Assembly: GCA_028015205.1 (NCBI GenBank)
Contig: CM051512.1
Coordinates: forward strand, 10,414,255-10,478,254
Reading direction: 5' to 3'
Length of the DNA: 64,000 bases
DNA from: Mytilisepta virgata
Taxonomy: Eukaryota; Mollusca; Bivalvia; Mytilida; Mytilidae
A program made the position numbers and the translations under genes. The notes under the pieces were generated by a model, which was given only the letters and a program-made list of their open reading frames with translations, ran no database searches and was not told the origin of the DNA. Below, piece after piece: positions 22,030 through 34,890 of the stretch. Within the stretch, counting starts at the first letter, position 1. The number at the start of each line of letters is the position of its first letter.

Positions 22030-22120
22030 TAAAGCACTAGCAATGTGAAATCCCATTAAAAAAAACGGGAATGACACGAGGTGCTTCGGAAGGGTAAGCA
22101 TGTCATGCTCCGTTAAATCA
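22030..22120 (-). repeat. Diverged Penelope-like tail fragment (weak)
   Basis: The words AGGTGCTTCGGAAGGGTAAG and TGCTCCGT resemble the shared tail of the Penelope-like copies (GGTGCTCCGGAAGGGTAAG, CTGCTCCGTATACGG), but the rest has diverged. Confidence 0.4.
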
Positions 22121-23039
22121 TTTTTAGTGATCTTTTGATTTTCGTGAATGTATTTTCTGTGTCAGGTTAAAGTAAAAAGAAACTAAAATTTTGAGGAACG
22201 TACATATAATCACTTCTGTAAAGAACTATTGACCTTTAAAAAAAAAGAATTCGTCAACGCAATACTTTTATTTGTTTTTATTATAATAATTGACTTCTTG
22301 GTTAAACATTTATAAAAACTGTCTAGGCGGTCTCACTAGGATTGTTGGATGCTTATTATCAGCACTGGGCTGTTAAATCTCTCTGCTGTTATTTATGTTT
22401 ATAGCGGGACCTGGAGTTCTTAATTTCTCATGTTTCTTTTTTTATTTTTGTTTTCAGTGTTGTAGAAATGTATGTATATATCAGCGGGTTGGGATGTGTA
22501 AGCACTGCCCTCTGTTTGTACCAATGTTATCCCATATTTTCACAACCTCGGCTAAAAAAGCCATTTGAACATGCCTGGGTAAATAATGCCATATCAGATC
22601 GGGTGAATTTGGACATACGTATATAAGCAGTTATTGCAATAGACAAAATACATATACCTGTGAAATGAGTAAAATAATTATCTTTTAATTATAATCATAA
22701 CTTTCCACACAAAAGGAACGTATTTTGGATTATTTTCCAGACCTATAATAATAATCTGCCATATTTAAAAAGCATCTAAGCCTGGTCGTTTCCTAAGACG
22801 ACAAAGTAAATTATTGATTTTTTTTTAAAGTTCTGAAGAGTTGGACTTCATTATGATCATGGGCAAAACTCTTTTGTTAAATATCTACAAATTGTATGTA
22901 GAATTTTTAATTTACACATACTAAAAATGCTTCACTTTTTAAATCATAATGAAGTATAATTTTCAGTGGAGCGGCGATCTAGGATACAGACTCTAGTTTA
23001 ATTGAGTTTAATTCACATATGCATAATATTAAAGATTAA
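22121..23039. other. No gene seen
   Basis: AT-rich, with no exon or repeat recognised. Confidence 0.35.
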
Positions 23040-23055
23040 TGTGTATACCTTTTTT

Positions 23056-23154
23056 ATGCCTGTCGTATTGATTGGCGGTGGTCCCTTCATGGCGGAAATA
23101 AACGTAAGAGGTAACAGGGGTGGGTCAAAACATGGAACAAACACATCAGCAAAA
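23056..23154 (+). CDS. Possible small first coding exon (weak)
   Basis: ATG at 23056 opens a frame reading MPVVLIGGGPFMAEI... that runs into a consensus donor, AAAA then GTAAGT, at about 23154. Codon use looks coding-like, but no domain, promoter or partner exon was identified. The multicopy pseudogene at 23.5-25.1 kb lies downstream on the same strand. Confidence 0.25.
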
Positions 23155-23534
23155 GTAAGTTTTAACACGCATTCATTGTGTCAAAAGTAACTTATTTGGT
23201 TCAAAATAATCTCTTTACATTTGTTTTAAACAGTTCATTTTGTTTTTATTTTATCAAAATATGTGACCATTTCGTAAAATTTATCGTTGGAAAATTGAAA
23301 ACATTCATTGAATAATAGGTTGAAATAAAAAATATATATCGCTATATCGTATATGGGGTGCCGGAGGTTTAAAGACCTTCTAGTTGATTCAGAGGTTTAT
23401 GTGGCGTGTACAGTGGATCAGATATTAACAGATAAAATAATATAACTTGGCTGTGAGAGGTTTAATTCTATATTATGAAGATCTAATGCATGTCTTGATC
23501 ATCCTCCCACTTTGAAGGCAAATTTAAAAACAGC

Positions 23535-25080
23535 CTGCTTTTGACAAAATACAATGAAAGCAACCCCTCGAATGCATATCTGGATGCATGCAATACCGTT
23601 GTTGAATTTCTTCAGCAAAATTTGTCACACCTTTTGTCAAGAGTTTGTTGTGAGGGAGAAAAATCTCCAACTTTTAAATACTGGAATTTGTTTATACATT
23701 TTAATTTTAATGTACAATATTCGAGCAGAACGTCAGGGAATATGGCCAATCCATTAATTTTTGCAAGCTGCATGGCTTCTGTATATCTCTTTCACAAACT
23801 GGATGAATTACTCTAGATGACTGCCTGTTTGTTTACTAAATATTTTGGAAATTCCATAATTCGCTTGTCATCAAACAGAAGGCTCTTTCATCGGTGTATA
23901 GTTTGATATGGTCTTTGAAAAAAACCGATTAAAGACTCCAAAGGTTAAGTTGGCATTGTTGGCTTCACGAGAAATAAATATGCTCTCGTCATATGGTCTC
24001 CCACACGACATATTCTGGCAACCGTTGCTTCAGCCATGAAATCTCGTGCAGGTATAGTCTCAGACGATGCACTGATCATGATCAAGTGCGCCCATCAAGT
24101 ATCAAACGAGATGAAGTTCATGTGAATGCCATGATTGCACATATTCAGGACAAAATAACCAATCCAACATGTCACCGTGATGACCTTATCAATATAGCTA
24201 ATGGAATGCATGCTTCCATGGGTGTACGCCAGTCACAGTTAACACTAGTTCAAGATGTTGAAAAACAGGTGAAGAGATTTGTTAAGGCTTCTCTGTCTAA
24301 AGATCACGATTGAAGCTTGTGTGTCCCAATACCACGTTCCAACATCAATCAATGCTGAAATGTAGGTCTGGTTCAACTTTAGACGTGAATATCAGCCCAG
24401 AACTTGTCTTTCGAAGAGCACTAGCGCTGATAAACTGTAAGGATATTTCGTTGGACATCGTTATTTCTCTTCCAATTGGGAATATTCCAAAATCTCTCTT
24501 TCATGATGATAGAACGATGCGGAAAACAAAAGCTGACCTATCTCATCAACTGGAAGAACATTGTAACAACCTTCCAAATCTAGAACACTTTGATGAAACA
24601 TCAACAGTCCTCATCAAAGATGGTATGGCTGTCACTCAATCCAGAGATATTAAGAAGCATAATACAATGGCTATTTGGCACTTGGATAATAAATTAATCA
24701 ATGTGTCCAAGAACGAAGAGTCACTAATTCTCTTTTTATGCGACTTTGTTGTAAATTGCAGCACTTCAGGAATTCATATGGCTGACGCCCAGGCTTTGTA
24801 TTTAGTTGGGGGCTTCAGTAACCAAGACATGGTAAAAAATGTAACAAAAGAAGGTGAATGCTCAAACATCTTCAGCACACACGAGGAAGTCGACACATGA
24901 ATGTTTTTACGTCAGCTTTGTTTGGCATCGAAAAGAAGTCTGTTTTTACAGTTGTGCTGAAAAATTCTTTTGATGTCAGGTTCTTCTCCAGCTTCGCTAA
25001 TTGCAATATCATTGCTGCAATTTTATCAGCTCAAAAGTTAGTTTCACGGCTATATGACAGCAACAGGCTCCTGAGAGCCT
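23535..25080 (+). pseudogene. Degenerate copy of a multicopy invertebrate gene family
   Basis: Three plus-strand open pieces (23541-23816, 23993-24313, 24310-24900, continuing to 25082) read collinearly with frame breaks. Recognisable blocks are SPTFKYW, then IPKSLFHDDRTMRKTKADL, VLIKDGMAV and STHEEVDT. These occur in large families of uncharacterised, probably transposon-derived proteins in molluscs and cnidarians. The molecular function is unknown to me. Stops and frameshifts separate the pieces, so this copy is dead. The family assignment is from memory of conserved blocks and was not searched. Confidence 0.55.
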
Positions 25081-25084
25081 GAAT

Positions 25085-26410
25085 CGCTCATCTGTTATCT
25101 TTTGTGTACCAGTAGATCTTGAATCAATGATTATTTTTGCTATTGAATGTATAGCGTCACAATTTTCTCCTTTATATTGACCTATAAAGCTAAAATATAG
25201 AATCCAGAACCCAAATACATATGGTTGCTAGGGACTTTTTCATCGGTTGATATGGACTTTTTCAATGGCATTGAATCTTAACCTTCAATTTTGACTTGAA
25301 CAGGTAAATTGTAGGGTCCTGAAACCAAATATATATGGTTGCTTGGGACTTTTTCATCGGTTGCTATAGACTATTTCAATGACCCTTGACCTTTCTATTT
25401 GACTTGTAAAGTTAAGGTCCTTAACCCAAATATATATGGTTGTTAGGGGCTTTTTCATCAGTTGCTATGGATTTTTCAATGGCATTGACTCTTGACCATC
25501 CATTTTGACTTGAACAGTAAATTGTAGGGTCCTAAACCCAAATATATATGGTTGCTAGGGACTTTTTCATCAGTTGCATTAGACTTTTTTAATGACCTTG
25601 ACCTTTGACCTTTCTTTTGGACTTGTAAAGGTAAATTATAATGTCCTTAACCCAAATATATATGGTTGCTAGGGACTTTTTCATCGGTTGCTGTGGAATT
25701 TTTCAATGACCATTTAGTTATTTCAAGTAACATCCTAAACATCTGTGAAAATGTCAGACCATTATTTTCTCTTTACATGTAAATAATCTTTCAAGGGCAA
25801 AAACTCCTATAAGGGGTCAATTGACGATTTTGGTCATATTGTTTATTTGTAGATCTTACTTTGCTGAACATTTTTGTTGTTTACAGTTTGTCTTCATCTA
25901 TAATAATATTCAAGATAACAATCTAAAACTGCGAAATTAACAATTCAGGGGCAATAACCCAACAAAGGTTTGTCCCATACATCAAAAATTTTATGGCTGG
26001 TAGATCTTGACCTGTTGAACATTTTTACTCGGTCAGTTTTGCTCTAACTGCTTTGGTTTATTTCCTAAAAATAAACGACTTCTGACTAACCAACAATGGG
26101 TTCTCGAATTAACCTGAAAATTTCTTAGCAGTTTGCTCTAACTGCTTTAGTTTTTGAGATATAAGCCAAAATCTGCATTTGACCCCTATTTCTAATGTTA
26201 GCAAAAGCGGCCATGTTTGTTGATAGATCAAAACTTCGGATACAATTTATAAACTAGATACCCTAAGGAACATTCAATTAAAGTTTGAAGGTATTTTTCC
26301 CAGTAGTTTCAGAGGAGAAGATTCTAGAAATAGTTTACGACGACGACGAGAGACGACGGACGCCAAGTGATGGCATAAGCTCACCTGGCCCTTTGTGACA
26401 GGTGAGCTAA
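25085..26410. repeat. Tandem ~115-bp repeat array, bounded by hairpins
   Basis: Five or more units carry CCAAATATATATGGTTGCTAG, GACTTTTTCATCGG and TTGACCTTTGACC (25200-25760). More diverged repeats follow, with a GACGACG run near 26340. The left edge has a hairpin, AGGCTCctgaGAGCCT (25068-25082), and the right edge has CTCACCTGG...ACAGGTGAG (26379-26408). It is probably another non-autonomous minisatellite-bearing element. Non-coding. Confidence 0.6.
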
Positions 26411-27850
26411 CAAAGCTGAGAATATTTCACGCGGATTTAAACAAAATGCGAGTTACCTTAGCAAACCGAAAATGTTCTAGAATAGAGAATGGAAACGGGG
26501 AATGTGTCAAAGAAACAACAACCCGAGCAGAAAACATCTCAAGGCTACCAATGGGTTTATTTAGACGACATCCATGTGAAGCTAGTTTCAAACATGTTTT
26601 TGAGGTCTTGTTGGCAGACTAAGGTTCAGATGAATACTCATGATCTCAGAACGAAAATAGGAACACCTTTTGATTATGGATGAAAAAATCAGACGATGGG
26701 TTAGTTCCAGTCTCCTTTGAAGGTCAGAAGGTATCAGATTTCCTGCAAGATCTATTTTGCACTTGCAAAAACAGTATCTGTTTCACACAAGACATGTCCT
26801 GCACAGATTTATGCGTAAAGGTTACGAATCTTGCAAAAATGACTTTACGCTTTATCAGAACATATATTATGATGATGATGAATAAAGTGAATATCTAAGT
26901 TAAGAATATTTATTCTGTTCAATAGGTAAAATTTAGGTTGAGATGATGAAGGTGTTGCACTGATTTTGTACATAGATGTTCATAACAACTGTTCATTTCC
27001 AAGTCTGTGTTTATCCTTAGCTGTTATCTATTTATAAAAAATGAACAGGATAGATAAACTGCTGTTTCAATGTTTGATATTAATAAGACTAATGACGTCA
27101 TAAAAAGATAAAAAAGAATTTACGAACACGGACAAACATTTCTAGAATAAATTATAATTTTCTGAAGCAAAATCCAAAATGTAAATAATATTCTCCTTCG
27201 TGTCACCCATTTTTGTGGGTTGTAATATTTGGATTTCCTACTTCAGAGTGTAGATATTTAAATATTTGCTATTCAACCGAGTTGTATCCCACTTCTGAAA
27301 TTAAAATTTTACCGATTTATTTGTTATTTTATTTTCATTGTTTTTTCCTTCTTCAAAATTCATGTATTGAGAATTGTTTTAAAGTATTTGTCCACATTGT
27401 GTTTTTATAATCGCATAATCAATTGATCTCGTTTCCGGTATAACGCGTGTGTAATGTCTTCGTTTGAAAATTAAAAATGTAAGTGAATTTAAAGAATGAA
27501 ATAATTAAGAGCATTAAAAGAAAGAAATGTATGAGAGATCAATCGGATATTTTTCACAGTTTTTGCACATGCTTTTGCCGTTTTTAATATTACTTTTTAG
27601 ATTTACACTTTCAGTATAATGATTCAGGCATATATTTATATCTTCTGAATTGAGTTTTTCTGCATTGTTCAAATACTTGTTCCATACATGTCAAAATCAT
27701 TGTTATGTCATTTATTACCCTTCCGGTTATTCATTTTGTTGTTTATTAAAAAAAGAGGACTGTTTATTTGGATAATCAGTTAATTTTGTCATTATCATTA
27801 GATGACATACTGATTGCGTTAACTATATGTTATGTCATTGTTATAGAGAA
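26411..27850. other. No supported gene; repeat fragment at ~26480-26560
   Basis: The GGAATGTGTCAAAGAAACAA words near 26500 look like part of a dispersed mussel repeat. The overlapping open frames (26395-26898) are short and have no recognised domain. Confidence 0.35.
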
Positions 27851-27851
27851 G

Positions 27852-27932
27852 ACAAATATACCTAAGGAGCAAACCAAAAAGCGCAATCGATTAGACAGAA
27901 AATCCTGGAAAACAAATGAACAACCATAAGAT
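27852..27932 (-). mobile_element. Very short Penelope-like 3' end fragment
   Basis: About 80 bases match the last part of the shared tail (ACAAATATACCTAAGGAGCA on the plus strand). It is diverged at about one base in ten. Confidence 0.7.
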
Positions 27933-27944
27933 CAAGACATGTTT

Positions 27945-28110
27945 TTTCTTATTTTTATTTAATGAAGCCGAATGCATTTTATAACACCATATAATAAAAT
28001 CAGTTCTCGTAAACGGTTCAGAAATATTGGGATAGATCTCTGTCAATGCAGCATGTCGACATGCAAAAGTTGATCAAATGGGACATTGTATGACTGTAAA
28101 AATCGGGTAA
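27945..28110. repeat. Dispersed ~180-bp repeat, copy 2
   Basis: Second copy of the repeat at 2280-2460, same orientation, sharing TTCTCGTAAACGGTTCA and CAAAAGTTGATCAA. Confidence 0.6.
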
Positions 28111-28249
28111 CAAATAAGAGAAGTTCTGCAGTTTTTAAATTTCAGCCCTGAGTTCATAGATTGGATACAGTTATTAAATAAAAATGCCACACTCTGCGGT
28201 ATTCAAAATGGGTCTTCCCTGAGTTTTTTTTATATACTAGGTTGAAGCT

Positions 28250-29470
28250 GCCTACACGGAGACGATATCTCCTGATAAATTTTTATTATTTGTAGATATT
28301 ATGGGTATTCTCATTCGTAATGATGTTGGTATAAAAGGAATTGTTGTAAATCAAAATGAATTTAAGCTGATGGTAGTGAAAAATCACTGAAAAAAATATT
28401 GGATCATTAAGATCAGTTTGAAACCAAATATTGGTAATACTAAAGCCAATTATATAGGTTCTTTGAAAAAACAGAGCTAAAAAGTTATGTACTAATTAAA
28501 ATTTAGAATGGACAAAATGAACCTATTAAATTTTTGTCTTGAGGTTGATGATATGATAAGCATTAATTATGAAGCAAAATTTCTTGAAGTGACAAATATG
28601 ATCAAACATTGGGGAAAACTTTACATTAGTGTACTTGGTAGAATGACAGTAGTAAAATCTCTACTTTTGTCTAAATTTACTCATTTGGTCATCAGCTTAC
28701 CAAAGCCAAATATTGCCTTTTTAAATCAGCTTGAGAAATCCTTTACCTTAACCTCGTATGAACGTACAGACGGATGGACTGGAGCAAAGACCGAACAACT
28801 ATATGCCCAGCCTTCCTTACAGGCGGGGCTTTAAAAAGACAGTATAATCTTCTATGATGTCTTTATTAAAAGATAAGTTGTACACAAAAATATCAAAGTA
28901 AATGGTTATATAGTTTACAACTTCTAGAAGATGTTAACTTTAGAAAACTGGAAGTTTTAGTGTATAAATATACCAATTATCTAACTTTGAGATAGTTTTA
29001 GTATATTTATAGATTTATGCATAAAACTCTTGCTAAAAACAGTTTTTAAAGAACATTTGAGTTAAAAATGAATATTATAATTGTACTTTTTGTAAAATTT
29101 AAGAGTAGGCTCTTATTCATTTATATAATGAATGTAAACACATTCGAAGAATTTGGTCTCTACTAGAGACTTGGATTTATGAGAAAACAGGTGTGTTTAT
29201 GAATTATACAAAAAATGAAATTTATTTGGAAAATATGGAAAACAATTTATTTCATTGAATTTACTTGTATTTTTAGTTAAATTTTATATCAATATGCAGA
29301 GGCTTAGTGGAAATAACCTTTATTTTGAGAATATCAGACATTCTATTTCTGATTATTACTTTTTGAAAAAAACAAATTTATTTATCTAAAGGAAACATTA
29401 ATAAATTTTACAAAAGGTGAAATAGTTTATCTGGTTTATTTGTTGATTGATGTTAGATGGATGAGTGAGT
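28250..29470 (+). pseudogene. L1-like LINE reverse transcriptase remnant
   Basis: The open piece 28508-28834 reads NMIKHWGKLYISVLGRMTV, VVKSLLLSKFTHLVISLP and FLNQLEKSF, the post-palm/thumb region conserved in L1-type non-LTR retrotransposons. Further downstream, broken frames keep a NECKHI block near 29120 and a later FYINR block, also typical of L1 C-termini. Similarity is interrupted near 28755 by unrelated sequence. No endonuclease or intact palm was seen, so it is a decayed fragment. Confidence 0.6.
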
Positions 29471-31313
29471 GAGAGCTGTTTCATTTTCTTTTTTGTAATT
29501 TGTCTATTGTGTTTTGTGAAAATTGAAATTGTATTTGTATGTTGTTTTGTACTATATTAGCTTGTGAACATTTAAATAATAATAAAACAAAGTCCAAACA
29601 AAATCCGACATTATAAGTCGGTACTACAGTCAGCAATATAACACGCTGGCGACCATATTTTACAATATTTGAAGTACGTTTGACTATTCCAGAAAACAGT
29701 CTGTATGACTATGTCATTGGGTATAGTGCTTATCGAAACATGTTATGCATATTTGACTTTCGTTTTTATAAATTTCATAGCTTATCTGTGCTATCGTTTT
29801 TGTTATCTATGATCTTTTTGTTGATATTCATAAATTAATTATTGTTATGTGTCTATCTTATAGCTTCAACTTTATGTTCACAAATTTTAATGTTTACTTT
29901 TGTTGTATATTCCCTTTTAACTGTTAATATTCTTTTTGATTTATAAAGCTTTTATCATTTGGTTCGTTTTTAGTTTAAAACACAACACGTTTTCGCCACT
30001 ATATGATAAGATGGGTCGACATGGCGTGAAATGGTATTAAATTACATGGCTTAAATTTGGTGTATTATCATTACAGTGAAGTGTTATTGATTTGCTTCCA
30101 AAGACGATTCTAGGCACCTTTGACGGATCATAGGAGCTCAACTCATAGAGATGCCAAGCGCGTCCCCAGGTTGTGCATAGGGGAGACCCTCTCGTTGGGG
30201 GGGGTGTTGTCAGGTTATAATACGGAATGCCTGACCGCGGACCATAGTGGGTGACGTGTTAAGGGAATGCCACACTCCCTGCACAATAAAGCCCCGTTCT
30301 GTAATCAATCAGTCAATCAATCTACGGACTATTAGATAAAAGGTAGTCTGTTATGGAGGAAACAAGTTTGGTATTTTGTGCTAATTCATATTTTCGGTTA
30401 TGTCACTAAACACTAAAAACTACCAGAAGTCTGACTAAACCAGTTTTTGTTTCTAATGTGGAGTTTTCCAATGGAAATGAAATGACAAATTCTACATTAG
30501 TTCGATATTCCTCTGACGTCAAATGACCGTTTTTAGAATTACCTAAGTCGGACGTCAGAGCTTACTCCATATTTAAAACAAGGAAATTTGCCGATTGTGA
30601 ATAGAATTACTTATCCCGGACTGGTACAAATCTTGGATTGTGATTGGTCAATGATCAATGATGGCCGATACAAACCCCTGCGCTGCCAACCCATATACAC
30701 GGACGAAGCAAAGCATTACCCCGGGGAACTTATCACTATTATTATGACGTGGCGATCGAGACGTTGGACGGCAAATATGATTTACTTTGATATGACAGGT
30801 AGCTTATAGTACCCTATACCTGGTAAAAAGTATGCCAAATTGACATATTTCACTTTAGATTTTTCCTTTAATCAGAAAAACGTTGTTTAGCGTTCTATGT
30901 TTCGTCTGAATTTTAAAAACAAATCCCAAGATTAGGGCTGAAACCGGGGATAAAATCTTCTTTGCTTTTGTGCACGCTTCGGCTTCGCCTCAGGGTGTAC
31001 TAGAGTACTTCGGGGTGTAAAAATTTCTATATCGTAGGATACGAACTTAGATAATTTATATTATCTGGGTTTTGGGACATCTTCACTGTTACAATTTTCC
31101 TTCATGCACATCTTTGGATGATGTACTTCCTTTGACAGAAAAATTTATACAAAATTTTACAATTTGACACACTGCTTAGTATCTTTTGTAAGATTTTAGC
31201 TGTGCTCACATGGATTATTTTTACACTTGTTTCATGCAATGTACCGTGTACATGATTGATAAAATAATTTCTAGTATAACCTGCACAATTATCTCCCTAA
31301 TTCATAACATGTT
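29471..31313. other. No supported gene
   Basis: AT-rich up to 30100. 30110-30330 is GC-richer and looks like a dispersed repeat (GGTTGTGCATAGGGGAGACC; ends in a CAATCAGT run), with a loose relative near 41650-41790. The frame 30588-30809 has no recognised domain. Confidence 0.35.
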
Positions 31314-31317
31314 ATCT

Positions 31318-31923
31318 TGTTATGATATTGTAATTATTATATTTATTTATCTTGGCCTAATTTGTTTTGCGTAGCCTTATAACATGTATACTATGTTTAC
31401 ATAATACTTATAGTTGTTTACCAAATAATGTTATAACTGCGCAGTTTAGAAATCCCTGGAACAATAATAGATACTGATGGAATGACTAGAACTTTCTATT
31501 TGACTTACGTAATAATTATGGTGTGATTCGAACTTCTACCGTATTCCAGAAGTTTCCGTTCTACAGTAAATATACGGACAAGAAAGTTAGACTTTCAGAT
31601 CAGAACGTGTTGGACCAGACATTCTTGTGTTCTCAGCTGTAGGATTTATTTACGTTTCACACATCGTACTTGACAGACTTTTATTTTCGTTACATCATAC
31701 TAGATTGTGACTGATTGGATATAATATTCCGTTTGGATTCCCGCAACAGTGACGAGAAGAATTCCGGATTAGGAAAAGGCGAAGGATTTTGAACAGTTAA
31801 GTTGACATTTTAGTTTTCTTGTAATATTTTTTGTAAACTTTGTATATAATAAATCTTGTTAAATTTTATTATTGATTTGTGTCTTTTGTTGGCTACAATT
31901 TAAAGGTGATTTCGGCCGTAACA
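31318..31923 (+). mobile_element. Solo LTR, 606 bp
   Basis: The segment begins TGTTATG and ends CCGTAACA (inverted TGTTA/TAACA), and is flanked on both sides by the 4-base duplication ATCT (31314-31317 and 31924-31927). It contains AATAAA at about 31849 followed by a T-rich stretch, as in an LTR. No internal gag-pol is adjacent. The orientation follows the polyadenylation signal. Probably a Ty3/gypsy-type solo LTR, class not certain. Confidence 0.65.
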
Positions 31924-32059
31924 ATCTAGTTTAAATTTTCACAATTTGCTGAGTATTTTCAATGTGATGGATGGATGAAATATTATTAAACATTGTGTGG
32001 CAATTATCTAATTATATAATATATATCAGGATGAGAACATGTTGATATGATATGCTGTG

Positions 32060-32290
32060 CCAGATTTTTCACATGCTAGCTCATGAGGTAATTATAACTG
32101 TCCCAAGGAAGAAATATCCCCCACCTGGACACATTATACTGACTCCTAGCCAACCACATGAACCAGTCTGTTTTTCTTATTTTTCTACAAATACCAATTT
32201 TAATGTCTTTGGTATGACCTGGCAAGGATAGAACCAAAGCCTTGCAATTGAGGCGAGAACACTACCACAAGACAACCAAGGAGTTCAATG
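32060..32290 (-). mobile_element. tRNA-derived SINE
   Basis: On the minus strand an A-box-like TGTCTTGTGGTAGT (32274-32261) and B-box-like GGTTCTATCC (32235-32226) are spaced as in tRNA genes. The body that follows has CATACCAAAGAC and GGAGTCAGTATAATGTG, as in widespread bivalve SINEs. There is no proper tRNA fold, so it is a SINE, not a tRNA gene. Confidence 0.65.
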
Positions 32291-32693
32291 TAAAATGGAA
32301 TCTGATTGGATGAAATAATTTGATATGTGTGCATTACCCCATTTCGATACACAAAATTATGGTTTCTAAATCTTTTTGGGACACAAATAGGCTATGAATG
32401 AGATTGAAAGTTAATCTAGAGCAGATTTGGTAGCTATACTCATATGTAATTATCTAAAATTAAACACAAAAAGGAAATAATATTGCATTGAATCTCATTC
32501 CTTGATTTGTTTTAAATAGAAACGAATAATGTGAACATTCAACATTATTGATATTTGTATTATATTCCAGTGTGACGTAGGCTTGTCGACAAAGATGTTT
32601 CCAGAATAGAATATTTTTTTGAGTATTGGAGGATGGGGAAAATTATTATTATCACCCTGCAATGCCCTAAGGTAAATTAAGTATTGTACATAC

Positions 32694-32867
32694 CAGATTC
32701 GAAGGTTTTCTCTCTGTATTCACCATTGCCATACAGGACAGCAGCAACAGCGACTATGACTGTCAGCAATACCAGACTATACATTTTACAACTTCTCCCT
32801 TTTTCCCCCTTCTTTTCATCTTGTTTCTTTGTTGGTGGCTGCTTTGATTTCTCCATTTTTGAACTTC
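32694..32867 (-). CDS. Exon with Lys-rich stretch and transmembrane segment
   Basis: A 174-base minus-strand exon after acceptor ATTTTTTACAG, ending at donor CTG then GTATGT; phase 1 in, phase 1 out. It reads SSKMEKSKQPPTKKQDEKK, more basic residues, then the hydrophobic MYSLVLLTVIVAVAAVLYG and a short polar tail (NGEYREKTFES). This is a typical transmembrane or signal-anchor segment with a positive cytosolic flank. It could continue the HEPN gene (exons to its right have the same phase), or its internal ATG could start a separate type II membrane protein. Confidence 0.65.
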
Positions 32868-33887
32868 CTGTAAAAAATATATAAATATACTGAAACCTGT
32901 GTAAAAAGAAATATTGGTCATAAAGAACCTCTCTAAGCTGAACTTATGTATCAGAACATACCATTAATATTTCTTTTTATCTTTAACATTTTGTATTTAC
33001 ATTTTAAAAATTGTATGCCTTTTTATTTTGATCTTAAAACTTACATATAAGCCTAATATGATACTTGTTAGACTTTTATTGTTTTTTTTAATTTGAGAAA
33101 TTTTGGAATTACCGGAAAATGCATAACCTGTCAAATTTGATTCAAAATCGTTTCTTTTATATCTTCTTTTAAGATTAATAGTTCAAAAATAGTTTTAAGT
33201 CTTTTGTCCACTTTTTAATTCACATATTATCACACCAGACCTACAATGCCTGCACAAGATTTTGCCACATTACTAGTCATTAGGAAAGTTTAAAATGGCC
33301 AAGTTAGAAAAATAGCTCCATACACAGAATCCTAAAGGGATTAGATGCGTGCAGCCAAGTCAGGAAAACAGTTCCAGATTGTGGACGGCCATGTCAGAAA
33401 AACAGCTCTGAACACAGAATCCCAAAAGGGATAATGTAGCTACAGCCTACAGGCAGTACAACAGACTGAAGTGAAGGCTCTGAAGCCAAAGTCAAAGACA
33501 AAATTAAAAAAGTTATTTGTTCTGAAATTTACTGCAACTGTCTTTTGAGCGAAATGTGGAAATGTTAGTAAGATATTGTTGTGATATCCCTGCATTAGAT
33601 CTTATAGTCTATGAATGCTTATCATCATTGAAAACAGTACTTGTATGTTTGAACTGAAATAGCCCATACTTTCAAATTAGGAATACCGGTACATTGGAAA
33701 TTTTTTTCAGTTTGATAAAGCATGACCTGATTCAGTAAAAATAATTTTAAGATCTTACCAGTTAATAATGGTACACCGATTGTTTTTTTCTTTTAACAGG
33801 TGAAAGATATAATTGATTAAAAACTAATAAAAGATGGAAATATGTTTGTTTCAGTGTAACATGTGTTATTAAATGAATATAAATATT

Positions 33888-34695
33888 ATTATACCCCCCC
33901 GCAAACAAAGTTGGGGGGGGTATATAGGAATCACCTTGTCTGTCCGTCTGTCCATATATCTTGTAAGCGCAACTCCTCCTAGACCACTCAATGGATTTCA
34001 ACGAAACTTTACAGAAAGGAAGTACATCATCCAAAGATGTGCATGAAGAAAAATCTTTGCTTTCCGATATCACACAAGGGAGATAATTGGACTTCTATTT
34101 TTTTTTGGCTTATACATTATATATGAACCTCGTAAGCGCAACTCCTCCTAGACCGCTCAATGGATTTCAACGAAACTTTACAGAAAGGACGTACATCATC
34201 CAAAGATGTGCATGAAGAAAAATCTTTGCTTTCCGATATCACACAAGGGAGATAATTGGACTTCTATTTTTTTTTGGCTTATACATTTTGTGAACCTCGT
34301 AAGCGCAACTCATCCTAGACCACTCAATGGATTTCAACGAAACTTTACACAAAGGAAGTACATCATCCAAAGATGTGCATGAAGGAAAATGTTTGCTTTC
34401 CGATGTTAAACAAGGGAGATAATTGGACTTCTATTTTATAACTAATACTCTTAATTCTAGATCTGTATTGGTATATGTTTCAGGTTCAATTTGAAAAAAA
34501 AAATAACAATTTTTGCTGTACCTATACTTCCCATGTTACATCAGCCATTCGAAACATGAACAAATATATCATGTTTTGGAGTAGTAAAGGCAACCATGAG
34601 TATGCTTAAATTGATGCAAATATCTTATGAAACTTTACCCTGGGCAAGGCAAAGCGGGGGGTATCCTTTGTGAGCTTTGCTCACAGTACATCTAG
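33888..34695 (+). mobile_element. Helitron-like element with ~150-bp repeats
   Basis: Begins TATACCCCCCCGCAAAC, forming a hairpin with GTTGGGGGGGGTATA, then TGTCCGTCTGTCC. Three direct repeats follow (CGTAAGCGCAACTCCTCCTA, GATGTGCATGAAG, ACACAAGGGAGATAATTGG). It ends with hairpin GTGAGC-ttt-GCTCAC (34670-34684) and CTAG-T at 34692. Non-coding. Confidence 0.65.
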
Positions 34696-34890
34696 TTTTT
34701 CTCTATATCTTCCCATTTGATACATAGTGACTATTAGAGAAAAAGATGATGAAAATATTCAGAAAAGTTTTGGATAAATATTGATCATTGTACTTGTACA
34801 GAGTAATTTTGCTCTAAGTATGATGAACTTGCAGTGGGATGCAATATTTCTCTGTGTAAATAAAACACCCATGCTTATGGATTATATATT

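Noticed and set aside
32226..32274. A tRNA gene on the minus strand
   Set aside because: A and B boxes are present but the cloverleaf stems do not pair and a SINE body follows, so it is a SINE.
33770..33801. 31-nt exon candidate ending AACTG then GTAAGA on the minus strand
   Set aside because: The length is not compatible with neighbouring exon phases and the acceptor is weak.
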